Assembly (NCBI GenBank): GCA_025175895.1
Contig: CM045987.1
Location: forward strand, 107,869,040-107,933,039
From: Wurfbainia villosa
Taxonomy: Eukaryota > Streptophyta > Magnoliopsida > Zingiberales > Zingiberaceae
Direction: 5' to 3'
DNA: 64,000 bases
Part shown: positions 32,964 to 45,684 of the stretch, piece after piece
Numbering within the stretch: position 1 is the stretch's first letter
Layout: the number at the start of each line of letters is the position of its first letter
Notes under the pieces: generated by a model
Told to the model about the DNA's origin: nothing
Seen by the model: only the letters and a program-made list of their open reading frames with translations
Databases searched by the model: none
Position numbers and translations under genes: made by a program

Positions 32964-35195
32964 TGTTGGGTTTCCGGCACCGCGGCGTGTGTGTGTTCGA
33001 TCATGTTTCGTAAACATGAGCACAGCGGAAGCAATTAAAAATAATAAATCTATATTTATTACAACACACACAACACACACATGCATATTACAACAAGTGT
33101 AGACATAACCGTAAATTAAAATTTGCAATAAAAGAAAATTATCTACGTTATACCTTTCGTATGACGTGTAGCGGGAACGGCATCAACCGGAACGATCCTC
33201 GTAAGAATCGTCTCTATCCGTATCCACGCCGAGCTCCTCGGGATGACTTCGCTAAGCCACGAGCTTCGTCTTCGTACGGGTTACTAGCCTCGTGTTGAAG
33301 ACAACGTGATCGAGAGATGATCACGATCCGAATCCAAATTCGGATCCAAAAACGAGTTCTCAAAACTCGCTTCTCCGGAGAGGTATTCGTCAACCGTTTG
33401 ACGAATCCTTCGTCCCCCACCTCAGAGGATTACCGGAGATCAAATCCCCGGTAAGGTAGCCGCTGACGGAGCACTAACCATCGTCCAAACGACGCTCCGA
33501 CAACAAAGAAACAAGCTGTCCAGAAAAACTGGACAGCTTTTGGTGGAGGAATAGAGGCCGGCTAAGGAAAGATGGAAGCTCACCTTATCACCGAACCCAA
33601 AGGAGATCGCCGGAGGGTCGCCGGAGGTTCTCCGGCTGAAGCTTGGACACCGGTAAAGACTTGGACGGCTGCACACAAGCTGGGCGGCGGCAGCTTTAGG
33701 GTTGGCGCCGAATACTCCAAGGAGGTTGGCGGCAACTAGGTTGGGCGGCCAAAACTTGATTAGGGTTTTTAGGGTTAGGTTAGGGCTTAACAATCCCTTA
33801 AGCCCTCTTTTATAGAGAACTAATTCTCTTAATGGTTAATGGATCATATCCATAAAGCCCGTTAACCCGCTCCATTAAGATAAGTTAAAATAAACCAAAC
33901 CATGATGGTTTATTTTAAGTTAAAACGAACCGAACCAACTTTTGGTTCATTCGTTTAAAATAAACCAAACCCCTTTGGTTTATTCTCATCCATTGGATTA
34001 GAACCAAACCATTTTGGTTCATCCATTACGTCTTCATAAGACGCAACCCATCCACGCTTCCATTGCGACTGAAACGATTTCATGCTCGCTTTATGTTTGG
34101 TCCAACCAAACCTTGTTTCTCTCGGTCTGAGAATCCCATTCTCAAGCTCATTTTAAATCCTTTGGATTACGCTCGTTGTGCGTGTGACCAAATAGGTTCT
34201 CGGTTTATGTTGGCCGTCTATAATTAACCATTAATTATAGAATGATCATGAGTGGCACCTAGTAGTACATCATGATCCCCAATTAACCGAAAAGATCAAC
34301 GGTTGATCCAGAACTATTTCTGAAACCCTTCAGTAGCTCGAATGATTCGTGCCCCATTCCCTTCACTCATCTTATACCCACTTGGTTCAGGACATGGTCT
34401 ATAGTGTCAGTCCCTGCTAGGCTGACTATGTCACACCTAGCCCAAGTATCATTTCCTCGTCCTACGGATTCTAGTTACTCCACATGTATCGAAGAGTACC
34501 ATACTCTAAACATGTAATGCTTTGGCCAAAGACTTTAGTAACAATCCGACGAGAGGCCATGGGTATACATCTCCTCGCAAGGAGTGGTGAATCCTTTATA
34601 GGCTATTCAAACACCTTCGATCACTTCGACTTATACCCAATCATCCCGGGTCCACATCTCCTCGGAGATGTTTGCTTAAGATGTCAAAGCATAAGTCTCC
34701 ATGATCAAGATGACTTGAATACCGCAAGTCAAAGGAACCTCGCACTTAAGCCACAGTAAGATCTTCATTGACATATCTATATATGCAGAGAACCATATAA
34801 AGTCTTACGGCTGGTCACTCCAATGAACTAGTTACCATAACTAGCATCCACGATTAACTCCGGACATCACTATGTCTCCAGCCAGTGAGAATCAGCTGCT
34901 TGGATACACCAAGGAGTATACCTCGTGCTAGTCTCGGCGTAATATCCAAATCCATCAATTCATCGACTAGGATAATTCGATACATCACAATTACACATGT
35001 AGAGATACTCACTAGTTGTGATCCAATCACAAATTCTCTCATCTTGTGAATCGTATCGTGGACATTCAGTAAATGAGTTTAAGATCCAATCAAATACATA
35101 AAACATGTATACTCAAATAGTGAATCTTCATTTATCATATAAATGGTTCATACATAAGGCGATTGCCTTAGGACATCTCTCATATATTACTTACA
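32964..35195 (-). mobile_element. solo LTR D, copia type
   Basis: TGTTGGGTTTCC...ATTACTTACA, 2232 bp, with exact duplication TAAAC (32959-32963, 35196-35200). A TCTATAAAAGAGGG box on the minus strand (about 33806-33819) suggests minus orientation. The block around 34190-34300 (GTGTGACCAAATAGGTTCT, then GTGGCACCTAGTAGTACATCATG) aligns with 38940-39060 and 58330-58450 in the LTRs of copia E, so it is a relative. No internal sequence remains. Short ORFs within it are not convincing. Confidence 0.85.
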
Positions 35196-35342
35196 TAAAC
35201 AAGAATTGCAATTAAAGATTTAAACTAAAAAGTTTTGACCAAAATCGAAAACATAATAAACTGAAAAAATAATACTTGAAAAAACTTATCGACTCTAGGT
35301 CAGGACCAATATATTCACTTTCGATTCAATATCAAATCTATA
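35196..35342 (-). other. outer Athila leader, part near PBS
   Basis: A/T-rich noncoding continuation of 32801-32963 after solo LTR D. Confidence 0.6.
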
Positions 35343-35361
35343 GTCCCCGACAACGATGCCA
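35343..35361 (-). promoter_or_regulatory. primer binding site, tRNA-Asp (outer Athila)
   Basis: Minus-strand TGGCATCGTTGTCGGGGAC, the Athila type with two transitions. Confidence 0.87.
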
Positions 35362-35367
35362 AAAACT

Positions 35368-36895
35368 TGATTCACATGAGCACGACCCCAAATTGTCGGC
35401 GATAATCGCCGATAGACTCGATGCACACGCTTGCGCTTAATGCCCACAAGTGCACGGTTGTCATCAAGTTATAAATTATGTATTGATTCCATAGGTATTG
35501 TGATTCGAGTATTGTTTGCCTAGTGAATGTTATTTGTTCGGATTAAGTCTCTTGTGAGTCAAAAGTGGGGTCAACGACAGTCCTGACTCAGGTACGGTGT
35601 CACTTGGAGAAAGCAAAGGGTGGCTCAAAGTTGCCTAAAGGATTCCAGGATTTCGGTTTCACTTGTGTGTTGTTGAACATGCTATCAATTTAATGCTCCT
35701 AGGATCTCTAGTTATGATCTTGAGGGAGGATCATCATGTGTAATCCCGATGAACTTTTGCTTCTATCGGGAACTATCTATTCCTAGCCAAGTTTCCTTTT
35801 CAGATCGTCAGAGCTCAGGGGGTTGATATCTTTGGGAGCCCCCTATCACTGGGGTCCCACAACCCTTCTAGAGTTGATGTCTCCTACCTTGGGCCTTCTG
35901 TTGGGATAGGTTCATGGGGTTCTAGGATGTCCTATTGATTCCTATGAATAGGTGGATCATATTTCATATCCTACTCTTTCACAGCCTACTTCCTACGATT
36001 ATGGGAGGGAGGATGACCATTAGGTTCCTCCTTGGTTCTCCTAGATTCGATACAAAGGCTTTCCACCCTTATATTGACTGCGTATGGTAGAAATAGAATC
36101 GAGATATAATGTTCATCAATCTAGACAACATAAATTGCAAATATAATTCAAAAGCAATGAATAGAAATCTGAACTAGCATGTCCAACATACACAAGTTAC
36201 TCCCTAATCCTAGAATCAATGTATCTACTCCATGAATAAGGAAGAATAAACCCAATACATCTATTTATAAATCATTACAAATAAAATAGAATTAAGAATA
36301 GAAATAATACGCTATGTTGGATCCAATACGATGACTTGATCGCTCAAGGTGTTGGAGTGTCGATTCAGGTCTTCGAGCCGCTTCCTTCCTCCCCGTTGCG
36401 AGCTTATGATGCTTTTTAGGGCACCTTCTTACCATCCCAGCCGTCGAGCCACCCCCTAGGGTTTAGACATGCCCTTCTATATATAGGAGTGAAGTCGACT
36501 TTCCTTATTTGCTCGCTAAACCCAAGGCTATATAAGTCACCCTATCACCAGATGACCGTGTGGAAGGCTGGAAATCGAGCTCTGAACCTCGCGTCTGGAA
36601 TAGGCACGGTTGTGTCCTCCTTTGGAGCTCTAAACGAACATCCTCTTTTGGTCTAAAGCGTTCATGTGTCTCTGAGACACGGCCAGAGCACCCTTTCCTT
36701 TCTTGAGCTCCATTTATTTAGCTATTTTGCCTCCAAAATGCTGCTCTGTACATAAAAAATAAGAAAAGCAAATCTCCAAACTAGGAAATAGTAAATGAAT
36801 GCAAAAAAAGTGAGAATATGCATGAAATAAGTATGAAATACAATGAGATGTGTGCTAAAACTACTCATAAAATCCTATATGATTTACACACATCA
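35368..36895 (-). repeat. 5' LTR of outer Athila
   Basis: Plus view TGATTCACATGAGC...TTACACACATCA, 1528 bp, about 100 bp longer than the 3' copy because of an extra segment near 36340-36480. A minus-strand TATATATAG lies near 36475-36485. The following AGTGC (36896-36900) is the target duplication. Confidence 0.9.
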
Positions 36896-37970
36896 AGTGC
36901 TATGCTTGAGTTTTTAAGTAATGAAGTCGACATTGGCTAACTTGCTAAAGTTGACAATGGTCAACTAGTCTCATAACTAAAATGCTGAGTTGTTGTTAAA
37001 ACAACTTGGACTCGAATAAAACAACTCAAAATAGGCTTGGTAAACTAGGGTTGGCAGCTCGGGATGTTAAGTAGACAGGATACCACACACGGGCTCGGGT
37101 GCCTAGGGTGCTTAGAGCAGAATGTGTGATGTTTGGGTTCTTGAAAAACACTACCGAGTTGAGTTTCCAAGGTATCAGTCGACTAGTTTGAGGTGATAGT
37201 TGACTGCTTGAGTGGCACCAATCGATTGATAAGAGTTTTAGTGGATTGATAGAAGTGTCAAATGACTGATAGTTGTTCCAGTTGACTGAGAAAGGGGCAG
37301 TCCACTAAGGCTCCTAAAATCAAGAAGATTTATTTTTTTATTTATTGTGTTGGTTCTATGCCTGTATAAATTGAATTAAGTCAGTTTTGTACTGACTTGA
37401 TTAATTTCAATTTTTAGATGCATGGAATGACTCATCGCGATTTGTTATGAAATAAACTAAGCGAAGCTATCTAGGGGATAGAGTATAACCCAGCTTATGG
37501 AGTCTGTCGATACATGGGAGTCTGGATCGTCTATTTTGGAGACTTGAGATGCAGGAATTTCTTATTTTGGATAACTATAGGATCTAGGCATTGGTTCGTT
37601 CATTGTCGGAGAATCTAAGTGATATTGCACATCAAATATGGGGGCGCAATGAGGGGTGCATCACATATACACATTTGTATACAGAGTTATTTCACTATGC
37701 ATATCAAGAGGATCATGCTGAGAGTGAAGAAGATCTAGAAGAATCTGAAGAGGACCTTTATATAAATTCTATACAAGATTTTGTGATTGTTTATCTCAAG
37801 AGTTTCCTAATTGAAAATGTCCTAGTTGAGCCTAGAAAGATAGGACATGTTATGATTGTCACTACGCTAGTATTTGTACTAGTGGGAGTAAAAATTGTTT
37901 ATCTAGTTTGTTAGAGTTATTTATGTTATGAGTAATTTGTTATATGTTAATAAAACTCTTTTTGTGCTCG
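36896..37970 (+). other. copia 3'-end-like remnant
   Basis: The first 430 bp hold CAGTCGACTA and several decayed relatives (37175-37310), like an LTR interior. From about 37370 the text looks like the region between copia pol and the 3' LTR, ending in an ACTAGTGGGAG tract at about 37878-37888 that could be a polypurine tract. No LTR start follows it. The 107-residue frame at 37591-37914 has no recognised domain and I do not call it a gene. Confidence 0.4.
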
Positions 37971-38078
37971 CGACCACCTTCAACAATCGACTGCCATCCC
38001 TTGGCGATAAGCGATGGTGCAATAATGATCATTCTTGGGCGAAGCCATCCACCGATCGAGCACCGATCAGTGCCATCA
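37971..38078 (-). repeat. element G 3' LTR, truncated left fragment
   Basis: GCGACCACCTTCAACAATCG... aligns with 63361-63474 in the 5' LTR of G. The preceding 620 bp of that LTR are missing, so the junction near 37970 is a deletion. CATCA at 38074-38078 is the left target duplication of copia E. Confidence 0.75.
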
Positions 38079-39532
38079 TGTTGGACTTTCTGAGCCGTAA
38101 AAACCGCTTTTTGCATCGCGGAAACCCCGAAAGTACGGCCACGGATCCGTGAGAAGTATAACAAATAAAACTAACATGTATGTGTCTAATACCTTTAGAT
38201 CTACTCTAGATCTACATGATAAGAAATTACCCTTAAAGCGATGCCCTTCGCTTATCCCGCTCGTCCAAAAGGATTATCGGAACTCGAGAGTGTCAAGTGC
38301 ACACTCCTCTATTGGTATACACACAAGCAATAGGTGGAGAAAAGACAATCTTGAGTGTGCTAGCACTCCTTGAAGGTCTCGGCAAAATGGAGGATTGAGA
38401 GAGAACTTGAGTGGAGCAAGGAAGAAGATGAAGTTGGAGTTACCACACAAATGAATTTCCTCCATCAAGCCTCCTAAAGTGGTCGGCCACTTATTTGGGA
38501 GTTACATGCATGCATGTAACTCCAAGAGCCAATGGCTCTTGGTCTCCCTCATGAGGTGGCACCCCATGATAAGTCCATGATGATGTGGAACACCATCATT
38601 GGCCGGCCCACATGCCATGTCACCATGACATGGCAATTGGTCAAGTCAAAATTGACCATTCATCTTCCCTCTCAAGTCAAGTCAAACTTGACCTCTTATC
38701 TCCCATGGTTGATCAAATCTAACCACTTGATTCAAGTCAATTTGATTTAATGAATCTCTATTCATTAATTTAAATTGACTCAATGAATCAAATCTAAATT
38801 AGACTCATTCAACACTTGAATCAACTTGAGTCTAACTCAATTAGTCTAATTTGGATTACTCTTAATCCAATTTGGTTCATCCCATGAACCTAATCCTCAT
38901 GGTTCATCATATGAACTTAATCTCCATCTAATTGCCCTTTGTGTGTGACCCTATAGGTTCTTGTAACGTTGGCAATGTCCCTAAACCAATTTAGGAACAT
39001 AAGCAATGAGCGGTATCTAGCAACACATCATTGTTACCCAAGTTACAAGAATGTTGAACTCCAACACCACCTTTGTGACTACTAATTGTGACTCTCACAA
39101 TGTGTGACAATGTCCCTTTATTCTTGACATCTAGATTGACTAATTGAGGCATAGACCGTGTCATCCTCGGTATAATCTATATCTTGAACTCCAAGTAGAC
39201 TCACTCTAATCGAATGAGCTCAATATCTCATATTGACTCATTTGGGCATGGCCATGCACTTCGTGGTCTCACTCTATCAAGAATAACGATGTCTCTCCCG
39301 TCATATAGGAGGGATAGATCCCATCTACATCACTCACATCCCTCTGCATAATTTGTCACATACCCAGTAATCGCCTTTATAGTCCACCCATTTACGGGTG
39401 ACGTTTGACGAAGCCAAAGTATGCAACTCCTTATGTAGGGAACCATGGTGACTTCAGATCTAAGGACTAATAGTCATACTAATATCCACATAAGAAAGTA
39501 TATGACACTCATATAATGATCCATGATACTTT
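38079..39532 (-). repeat. 3' LTR of copia E, left part
   Basis: TGTTGGACTTTC... matches 57478-58930 almost base for base. It stops at ACTTT (39528-39532), the duplication of solo LTR F. Confidence 0.93.
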
Positions 39533-40748
39533 TGTCACGCCCGCCCTTTTCGGACCCAGAATCCGGGAGGGGCGGCGCGTGACGCGACCGTACATACATA
39601 CATTACATACAGCGGAAGACTTTAGACATACTTCTTTATTTCTTACAGCGGAAGACTTTAGACTTATTTTTTTTTCTTTTAAACATGTGCGTTGATATAT
39701 ACATATATATATACTTCTTCTTCTTAACATAGGGCATGCATCATAGCATATGTATATACTTCTTCTTACTTCTTCTTTACTTCTTCTTATTAACATGGAG
39801 CATGCATCATAACGTATATAGATACCTAGTGCTTAGTTCAGGTTCATAACCATCGTTGTCATACGGAGACATAAGTAAGGACATCCATGAACATCATCAT
39901 CATAGGTAAACATATATATATATAAACCTAACGGATCTTCTCCACCATGCTACTGCCACACACATTTGGCCCCTCCTGCTGCTCCCTTTAGTTTATCCAT
40001 CCCTTACCCTTATCTGCAGTATGAGGGAAAGATAAACTATAAGCACATAGGCTTAGTAAGATCCAGTCCTACTCACAAAACCATATATCGACATTAATCA
40101 TAGCATGTACCATTCATAACATATAAGCATGTAACATTCATAACATATAAGCCACATAACATGCAACATACATGGCGTAATCAACTTAACATGTAGCATA
40201 AATAACGTGAGTAAACATAACATATCTCATCCATAGCATGGCAGCATAACATGTATCATCTATAACATAGCATCATGTCATGTACATCTAGGACTTACTT
40301 AAACATAACATATAACATATGTAACGTAGCAAATAAACATAACATAAAACATATAGGTATGACCTATCAAACATAACCTACATCATATGTAGCATAGTGA
40401 CATAACATGGCATATCAAACGTAACATGCATCATATGTAGCATAGTGACATAAACATGGCATATCAACATAACATACTTCATGTGTAACATAGGGGCATA
40501 AACATGGCATATCAAACATAACATACTTCATGTGTAACATAGGGGCATAAACATGGCATATCAAACATAGCATGTAACATAATCAATCTAATCAGGTAAC
40601 ATATGCAGGATGCTTTTGAAAACATATAATATAGGTACGTAAATATAAATCTCAACATATTTGGGCCCGGCATTGTACCACTTCTTCATTATCATAGCGC
40701 GCATCCCTAAATAGGCCCGAGGTAGCAAGTCTCAAACCTAATAGGTTA

Positions 40749-40970
40749 CTAGGCCCGATCTTAGTCCGTCGACCTAGGGCAATCGTCATAGCGTAGAAGC
40801 TCATCCTAGGCCCGAGTCTTACTCCATCGACCTAAGGCATCTTGGAGCCCATCCCGTACTAGGCCCGAGTCTTATTCCATCGACCTAGGGGCAATTATAC
40901 ATAGAAGCCCATCCTAGGCCCGAGTCTTATTCCATCGACCTAGGGCATCTTAGGAGCCCATCCCTTCTTG
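40749..40970. repeat. four ~55-bp units in solo LTR F
   Basis: TAGGCCCGATCTTAGTCC or TAGGCCCGAGTCTTA starts at about 40749, 40805, 40860 and 40914. Each is followed by TCGACCTA(A/G)G. Confidence 0.75.
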
Positions 40971-41509
40971 GACCCTGTTAGGGTCTTGGTACAAGCCATG
41001 CAGAAGGTAAAATACTTATATGCTTATTTTATAACATAGCTTATTTCATTTTGCAAACATAGCATACTTCATTTCATAACACGTCATGCTTCCCTTCATG
41101 GACATATCATCTTTCATTTCGTAAACATGCCATTCTTCATTTCATAATATATCATTCTTCATTTCATCATCATGTCATATTCATGTCGTGAACATATCGT
41201 TTTGTTTCATTTCATAATCTTATCTTCTTCCATTTCATAACATATTTTAAATATCGCATACACATAGACATGGCAAAAAGGCATGGCATCAAAAGTAAGT
41301 AAACACTAACCTAAGGCATGTTATCTTCATCTAGCATTATTTAATATCACAAGTCAACATGAATTCACCCAACATAAAACACATGTTAACCTATTCATTT
41401 AACTTAACAACAACTTCATATGCACATAAGACTTATATTAAAACTTCATCTAATCCCCAAAATGCATGATGGCCGAATGGTCCATAGGGTCTTCTAGGGT
41501 TATCTTTTA

Positions 41510-42060
41510 ACCTAATTCATTTCATACAACAACAACTTCATTTGCATATAACATATGGATTAAAACTTCATTTGTTCACCCAAAACCTAGGTTGGCCGAA
41601 TGGTCCAAGTAGGGTTTTTAGGGTTAACCTTTAACCTAATTCACTTCATATAACAACAACCTAATTCATTTCATATAACAACAACTTCATTTGCATATAA
41701 CATATGGATTAAAACTTCATTTGTTCACCCAAAACCTAGGTTGGCCGAATGGTCCAAGTAGGGTTTTTAGGGTTAACCTTTAACCTAATTCACTTCATAT
41801 AACAACAACCTAATTCATTTCATATAACAACAACTTCATTTGCATATAACATATGGATTAAAACTTCATTTGTTCACCCAAAACCTAGGTTGGACGAATG
41901 GTCCAAGTAGGGTTTTTAGGGTTAACCTTTAACCTAATTCATTTCATATGACAACAACCTAATTCATTTCATATAACAACAACTTCATTTGCATATAACA
42001 TATGGATTAAAACTTCATTTGTTCACCCAAAACCTAGGTTGGCCGAATGAACCTTAGTAG
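41510..42060. repeat. 149-bp tandem repeat in solo LTR F
   Basis: AAAACCTAGGTTGG recurs at 41582, 41731, 41880 and 42029, exactly 149 bp apart. About 3.7 copies are nearly identical, so the expansion is recent. Confidence 0.9.
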
Positions 42061-42846
42061 CTAATAGGGTTAGCTTTTGTCCTAATTCATTTTAAATCCT
42101 AACATCATCATATAGTTACTAAAACATAGCATATAACTTCATGGAAACCCTAAATCATAGCTTGGCCGAATTCACCTTAGTGGTTATTAGGGTTAGCTTT
42201 TAACCTAAACCCTTTTTCCACCCTAACATCATCATTTACTTCCTAACAACATCTTCTTCTTACAAACATGACATAGAATTTCAATAAAACACCCAAAACC
42301 TCATCTTGGCCGAATATATCATATGAGTTTCTTTTACAAAATAGCAATCGAAGCTACCCATACTGCAGGTGAGGGATACTTACATCCTTCGCTTTGCTTT
42401 GGGTGGGGAAGATAACCTAAAGAAGACCACAACCTAGCCTTCTCTTGCTTGGATGGGGTTCAGCCAAAGGTGGAGAGGGAGCTAGAATTCGGTGAGAAGA
42501 AGAAGAAGAAGAGAGGAAGTGGCAAATTAGAACCTTCCCTCTTCTTTATAAAGGGAGGAAGAGAAGTTTCTCTTCTCTTCTTCCATGCCTCTTCATTTAC
42601 CTTTATCACACTTATCTATAATCCCCCCCCCCCCCTTCCTCTAATGATAATATCCTATTGGGCTTCTGGTTAGTGGGTGCATCTATAGGGTTTGGCTATC
42701 TCTAGAGGTTTGGAGTTCAATTCCTAGGTATTGCATCCATTTTTTTGGCTTATTTTCTTTTATTTGGAAAAAAAGGCCCACATAAAGCCCATGATCATCA
42801 AGCCAAAAATTATTGTAAAATTGCTAGGAATTTTACGGGCGTTACA

Positions 42847-43221
42847 ACTTTCTCATGGCGGGTCATTCAATATACATTCTCCAATGCATACCCATGTGTC
42901 AACTTGATATCTCATATCCATGACTTGTGAGGTCAAGTCATCGTGTTGACCTACATGCTAGTCTCTATGCATTAACATTGTCCCTGAATGTTAATACTTG
43001 ACTAGGAATGATTAAGAGTAGTGTTCTCTATATCATCTCATTATCGATTCAACCAATCGATTGATATAGATAAGAACCTACTACTCAAGGACATTATTAT
43101 ATTTAGTTATTTGGCACCAATACAAGTAAATATAATAACCATGCCTTTATAAATAGGAATATGATATAATAAAGTCCATACAATAATCATCACATGATTG
43201 ACTCTAGGGCTTTCACTAACA
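42847..43221 (-). repeat. 3' LTR of copia E, right part
   Basis: It starts with the second ACTTT and matches 58926-59300, ending CTTTCACTAACA. Confidence 0.92.
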
Positions 43222-43234
43222 ATCTCCCACTAGC
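43222..43234 (-). promoter_or_regulatory. polypurine tract of copia E
   Basis: On the minus strand GCTAGTGGGAGAT, abutting the LTR start TGTTAGTG. Confidence 0.88.
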
Positions 43235-43421
43235 ACTAGTGTCAATCACCGTAGTATCTAATACCCAATGACCTAGTGTGACCATCATGCTTTTTCTGTG
43301 CCAAAGCCTTGGTTAAGGGATCTGCGATGTTAACCTCTGTGGGTACTCTACAAATCTTCACATCTCCTCTATCGATAATCTCTCGAATGAGATGGAAGTG
43401 TCGTAGTATGTGTTTGGTCCG

Positions 43422-45684
43422 CTAGTGTGAGCAAGGTTCCTTAGCCTGTGCAATCGCTCCATTGTTGTCACAATAGAGCTCTATGGGATCTGCTATGCTA
43501 GGAACCACCCCAAGCTTAGTAATGAACTTGCGGATCCAAACTGCCTCCTTTGCTGCCTCAGATGTAGCGATATACTCGGCTTCTGTTGTAGAATCAGCAA
43601 CTGTGTCCTGCTTCAAACTCTTCCAGCTCACAGCGTCACCATTCAAGCAAAACACGAACCCTGACTGCGATCTATAATCATCTTGGTCAGTTTGGAAGCT
43701 GGCATCGCTGTAACCCTTTATAGCTAGCTCCTCATCACCTCCAAATATCAATAAATATTCTTTAGTCTTTCTCAAGTACTTAAGAATATTCTTGACTTCT
43801 ATCCAGTGATGCTCACCTAGATCTGACTGGTATCTACTCGTCATGCTCAAAGCATATGAGACATCAGGATGAGTACATAGTATGGCGTACATGATAGATC
43901 CTATAGCAGATGCATAATGGATCTTATCCATGCGATCTCTCTCCTCTCTAGAAGAGGGACTTTGAGTCTTCGAAAGACTCACACCATGTGACATTGATAG
44001 AAGTCCCTTCTTGGAATTCTTCATGGCAAACCGTAGTAATACCGTGTCAATGTATGTACTCTGACTTAGGCCAAGAAATCTCTTAGATCTATCTCTATAG
44101 ATCTTGATGCCTAGAATACAGGCTGCTTCACCTAAGTCCTTCATTGAGAAGCACATCCCCAGCCAAGTTTTCACAGACTGTAGCGAAGGGATGTCATTCC
44201 CAATGAGTAGTATGTCATCCACATACAATATAAGGAAGGCAACTGTATTCCCATTAACCCTCTTGTAGACACAGGGTTCATCTTTATTCTTGATGAAACC
44301 AAACTGTTTGATCGCATCATCGAATCGAAGATTCCAGCTTCGAGAAGCTTACTTTAGCCCATAAATGGACCTTTGCAGCTTGTATACTTTCCCAGTATGC
44401 TGTGGATCTTCAAAACCCTCAGGTTGTATCATGTACACATCCTCGAGTAAGTTTCCATTCAAAAACGCAGTTTTGACATCCATCTGCCAGATCTCATAAT
44501 CGTGGTATGCTGCAATAGCAAGCAAGATCCGAATGGACTTAAACATCGCCACTGGAGAAAAGGTTTCATCATAGTCAATACCATGAATTTGCTTGAAACC
44601 TTTAGCCACCAATCGACCCTTTTAGGTATGCGTAAGTCCATCCATGTCAGTCTTTCTACTAAAGACCCACTTACACCCAATGGGTTTGACCCCTTTAGGT
44701 GGATCAACCAAAGTCCATACTTGGTTGGTGTACATGAATTCCATCTCGGATCTCATGGCCTCTAGCCATTTCTCTGAATCAGGGCTCATCACAGCTTCCT
44801 GATAGGAGGTAGGCTCATTCTCAATGAGCATAACGTCATCATGGTCAGACAAGAGAAATGAGTATCTCTCAGGCTGACGACGTACCCTATCAGATCTGCG
44901 AAGAGGTAGGTCTACCTGAACAAGTGGTTGTTCCACAACCCTTTATGCAACAACCTCATCACCCACAACACTTTGTGGTTCATGTTCAACCTCCATTAAG
45001 GCCTCAGTGCTATGGTCCTTATCTTGAATTTCTTCAAGATCGAACGTACTCCCACTAGTTTTTCTAGAAACATAATCCCTTTATAGAAAAACCCTAGTCT
45101 TTGCCACAAACACTTTGTGCTGACTGGGAATGTAGAAATAATATCCCTTTGTGTCCTTGGGATATCCAACAAAATAGCACCTATCGGATTTGGGTCCCAG
45201 TTTGTCTGAGACTTGACGTCGAACGTAAGCCTCACAACCCCAAATCCTCATGAAAGACATCTTGGGATTTCTCCCAGTCCATATCATATATGGTGTCTTT
45301 TATCATAGCCTTGGATGGTACACAGTTAAGGGTAAAGGCCGCTGTGTCTAGAGCATATCCCCAAAAGGATATAGGAAGATCTGTGTGACTCATCATAGAT
45401 CGTACCATATCTAATAGGGTACGATTCCTCCTTTCGGATACATCATTCCACTGTGGTGTTCCAGAAGGAGTGAGTTGGGATAGAATCCCACACTCAGCTA
45501 AATAGTCACGAAACTCATGGCTAAGGTATTCTCCACCTCGATCTGATCGAAGTATCGTACTACTCTTGCCAAGCTGGTTTTGTACTTCATGCTTGAATTC
45601 TTTGAACTTTTCAAAGGATTCTGATTTATGTGTCATGAGATACACATAACCATATCTACTAAAGTCATCAGTAAATGTAATGAA
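43422..45684 (-). pseudogene. copia pol of E: integrase core, RT, RNase H
   Basis: From 45684 down: integrase core (LRSDRGGEYLSHEF with the second catalytic Asp, GTPQWNDVSERRNRTLLDMVRSM with the catalytic Glu, 45645-45290); a one-base frame change near 45285; the KLGPKSDRCYFVGYPKDTKGY box; RT (WKWVF-equivalent GCKWVFSRKTD, RLVAKGFKQ, YDETFSPVA, QMDVKTAFLNGNL, 44936-44349); the catalytic YVDD (LYVDDILLIGND, 44240); and RNase H (GYSDASFQTD, SWKSLKQDTVADSTTEAEY, 43422-43700). Stops lie before VVEQP, at THT*KG and at GLK*AS. The protein makes, degrades and integrates nucleic acid for the element. Catalytic residues are intact, so decay is recent. Copia is certain; the sublineage is not. Confidence 0.93.

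Larger units (their letters stand above)
3355..36895 (-). mobile_element. outer Athila-like Ty3/gypsy retrotransposon, nested host
   Basis: The ends are two related LTRs (3355-4784 and 35368-36895), flanked by AGTGT and AGTGC. The PBS matches tRNA-Asp as in Athila. On the minus strand the order is 5' LTR, PBS, gag, RT, RNase H, integrase and an env-position ORF of the ATHILA ORF-1 kind, then the 3' LTR. It is interrupted by element A (6141-17943), the inner Athila (21138-30659) and solo LTR D (32964-35195). Protease is missing and RT has lost its catalytic pair, so it is dead. It is older than everything nested in it. Confidence 0.88.
39533..42846. mobile_element. solo LTR F, long gypsy-type (Tekay/Del-like) LTR
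   Basis: 3314 bp from TGTCACGCCCGCCC to GGGCGTTACA, with exact duplication ACTTT (39528-39532, 42847-42851). The terminal inverted TGTCACGCCC/GGGCGTTACA and the length suit Tekay/Del chromoviruses, but no coding part remains to prove it. The interior has repeats: a 60-bp CATAACATGGCATATCAA set (40370-40570), four 55-bp TAGGCCCGAGTCTTA units (40749-40970) and a 149-bp array (41510-42060). TTTATAAAGGG near 42544 is a possible TATA on the plus strand. Confidence 0.8.

Noticed and set aside
33214..33793. Minus ORFs in solo LTR D (33214-33420, 33440-33793)
   Set aside because: GC-rich LTR sequence, low-complexity residues, no recognisable domain and not found in the related LTR of copia E.
37591..37914. 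107-residue plus ORF as a possible gene
   Set aside because: It lies in a copia 3'-end-like remnant, has no recognised motif and composition like surrounding noncoding DNA.
42449..42673. Small ORF near the end of solo LTR F
   Set aside because: Lys/Glu run from a GAA repeat within an LTR; no homologous frame or domain.
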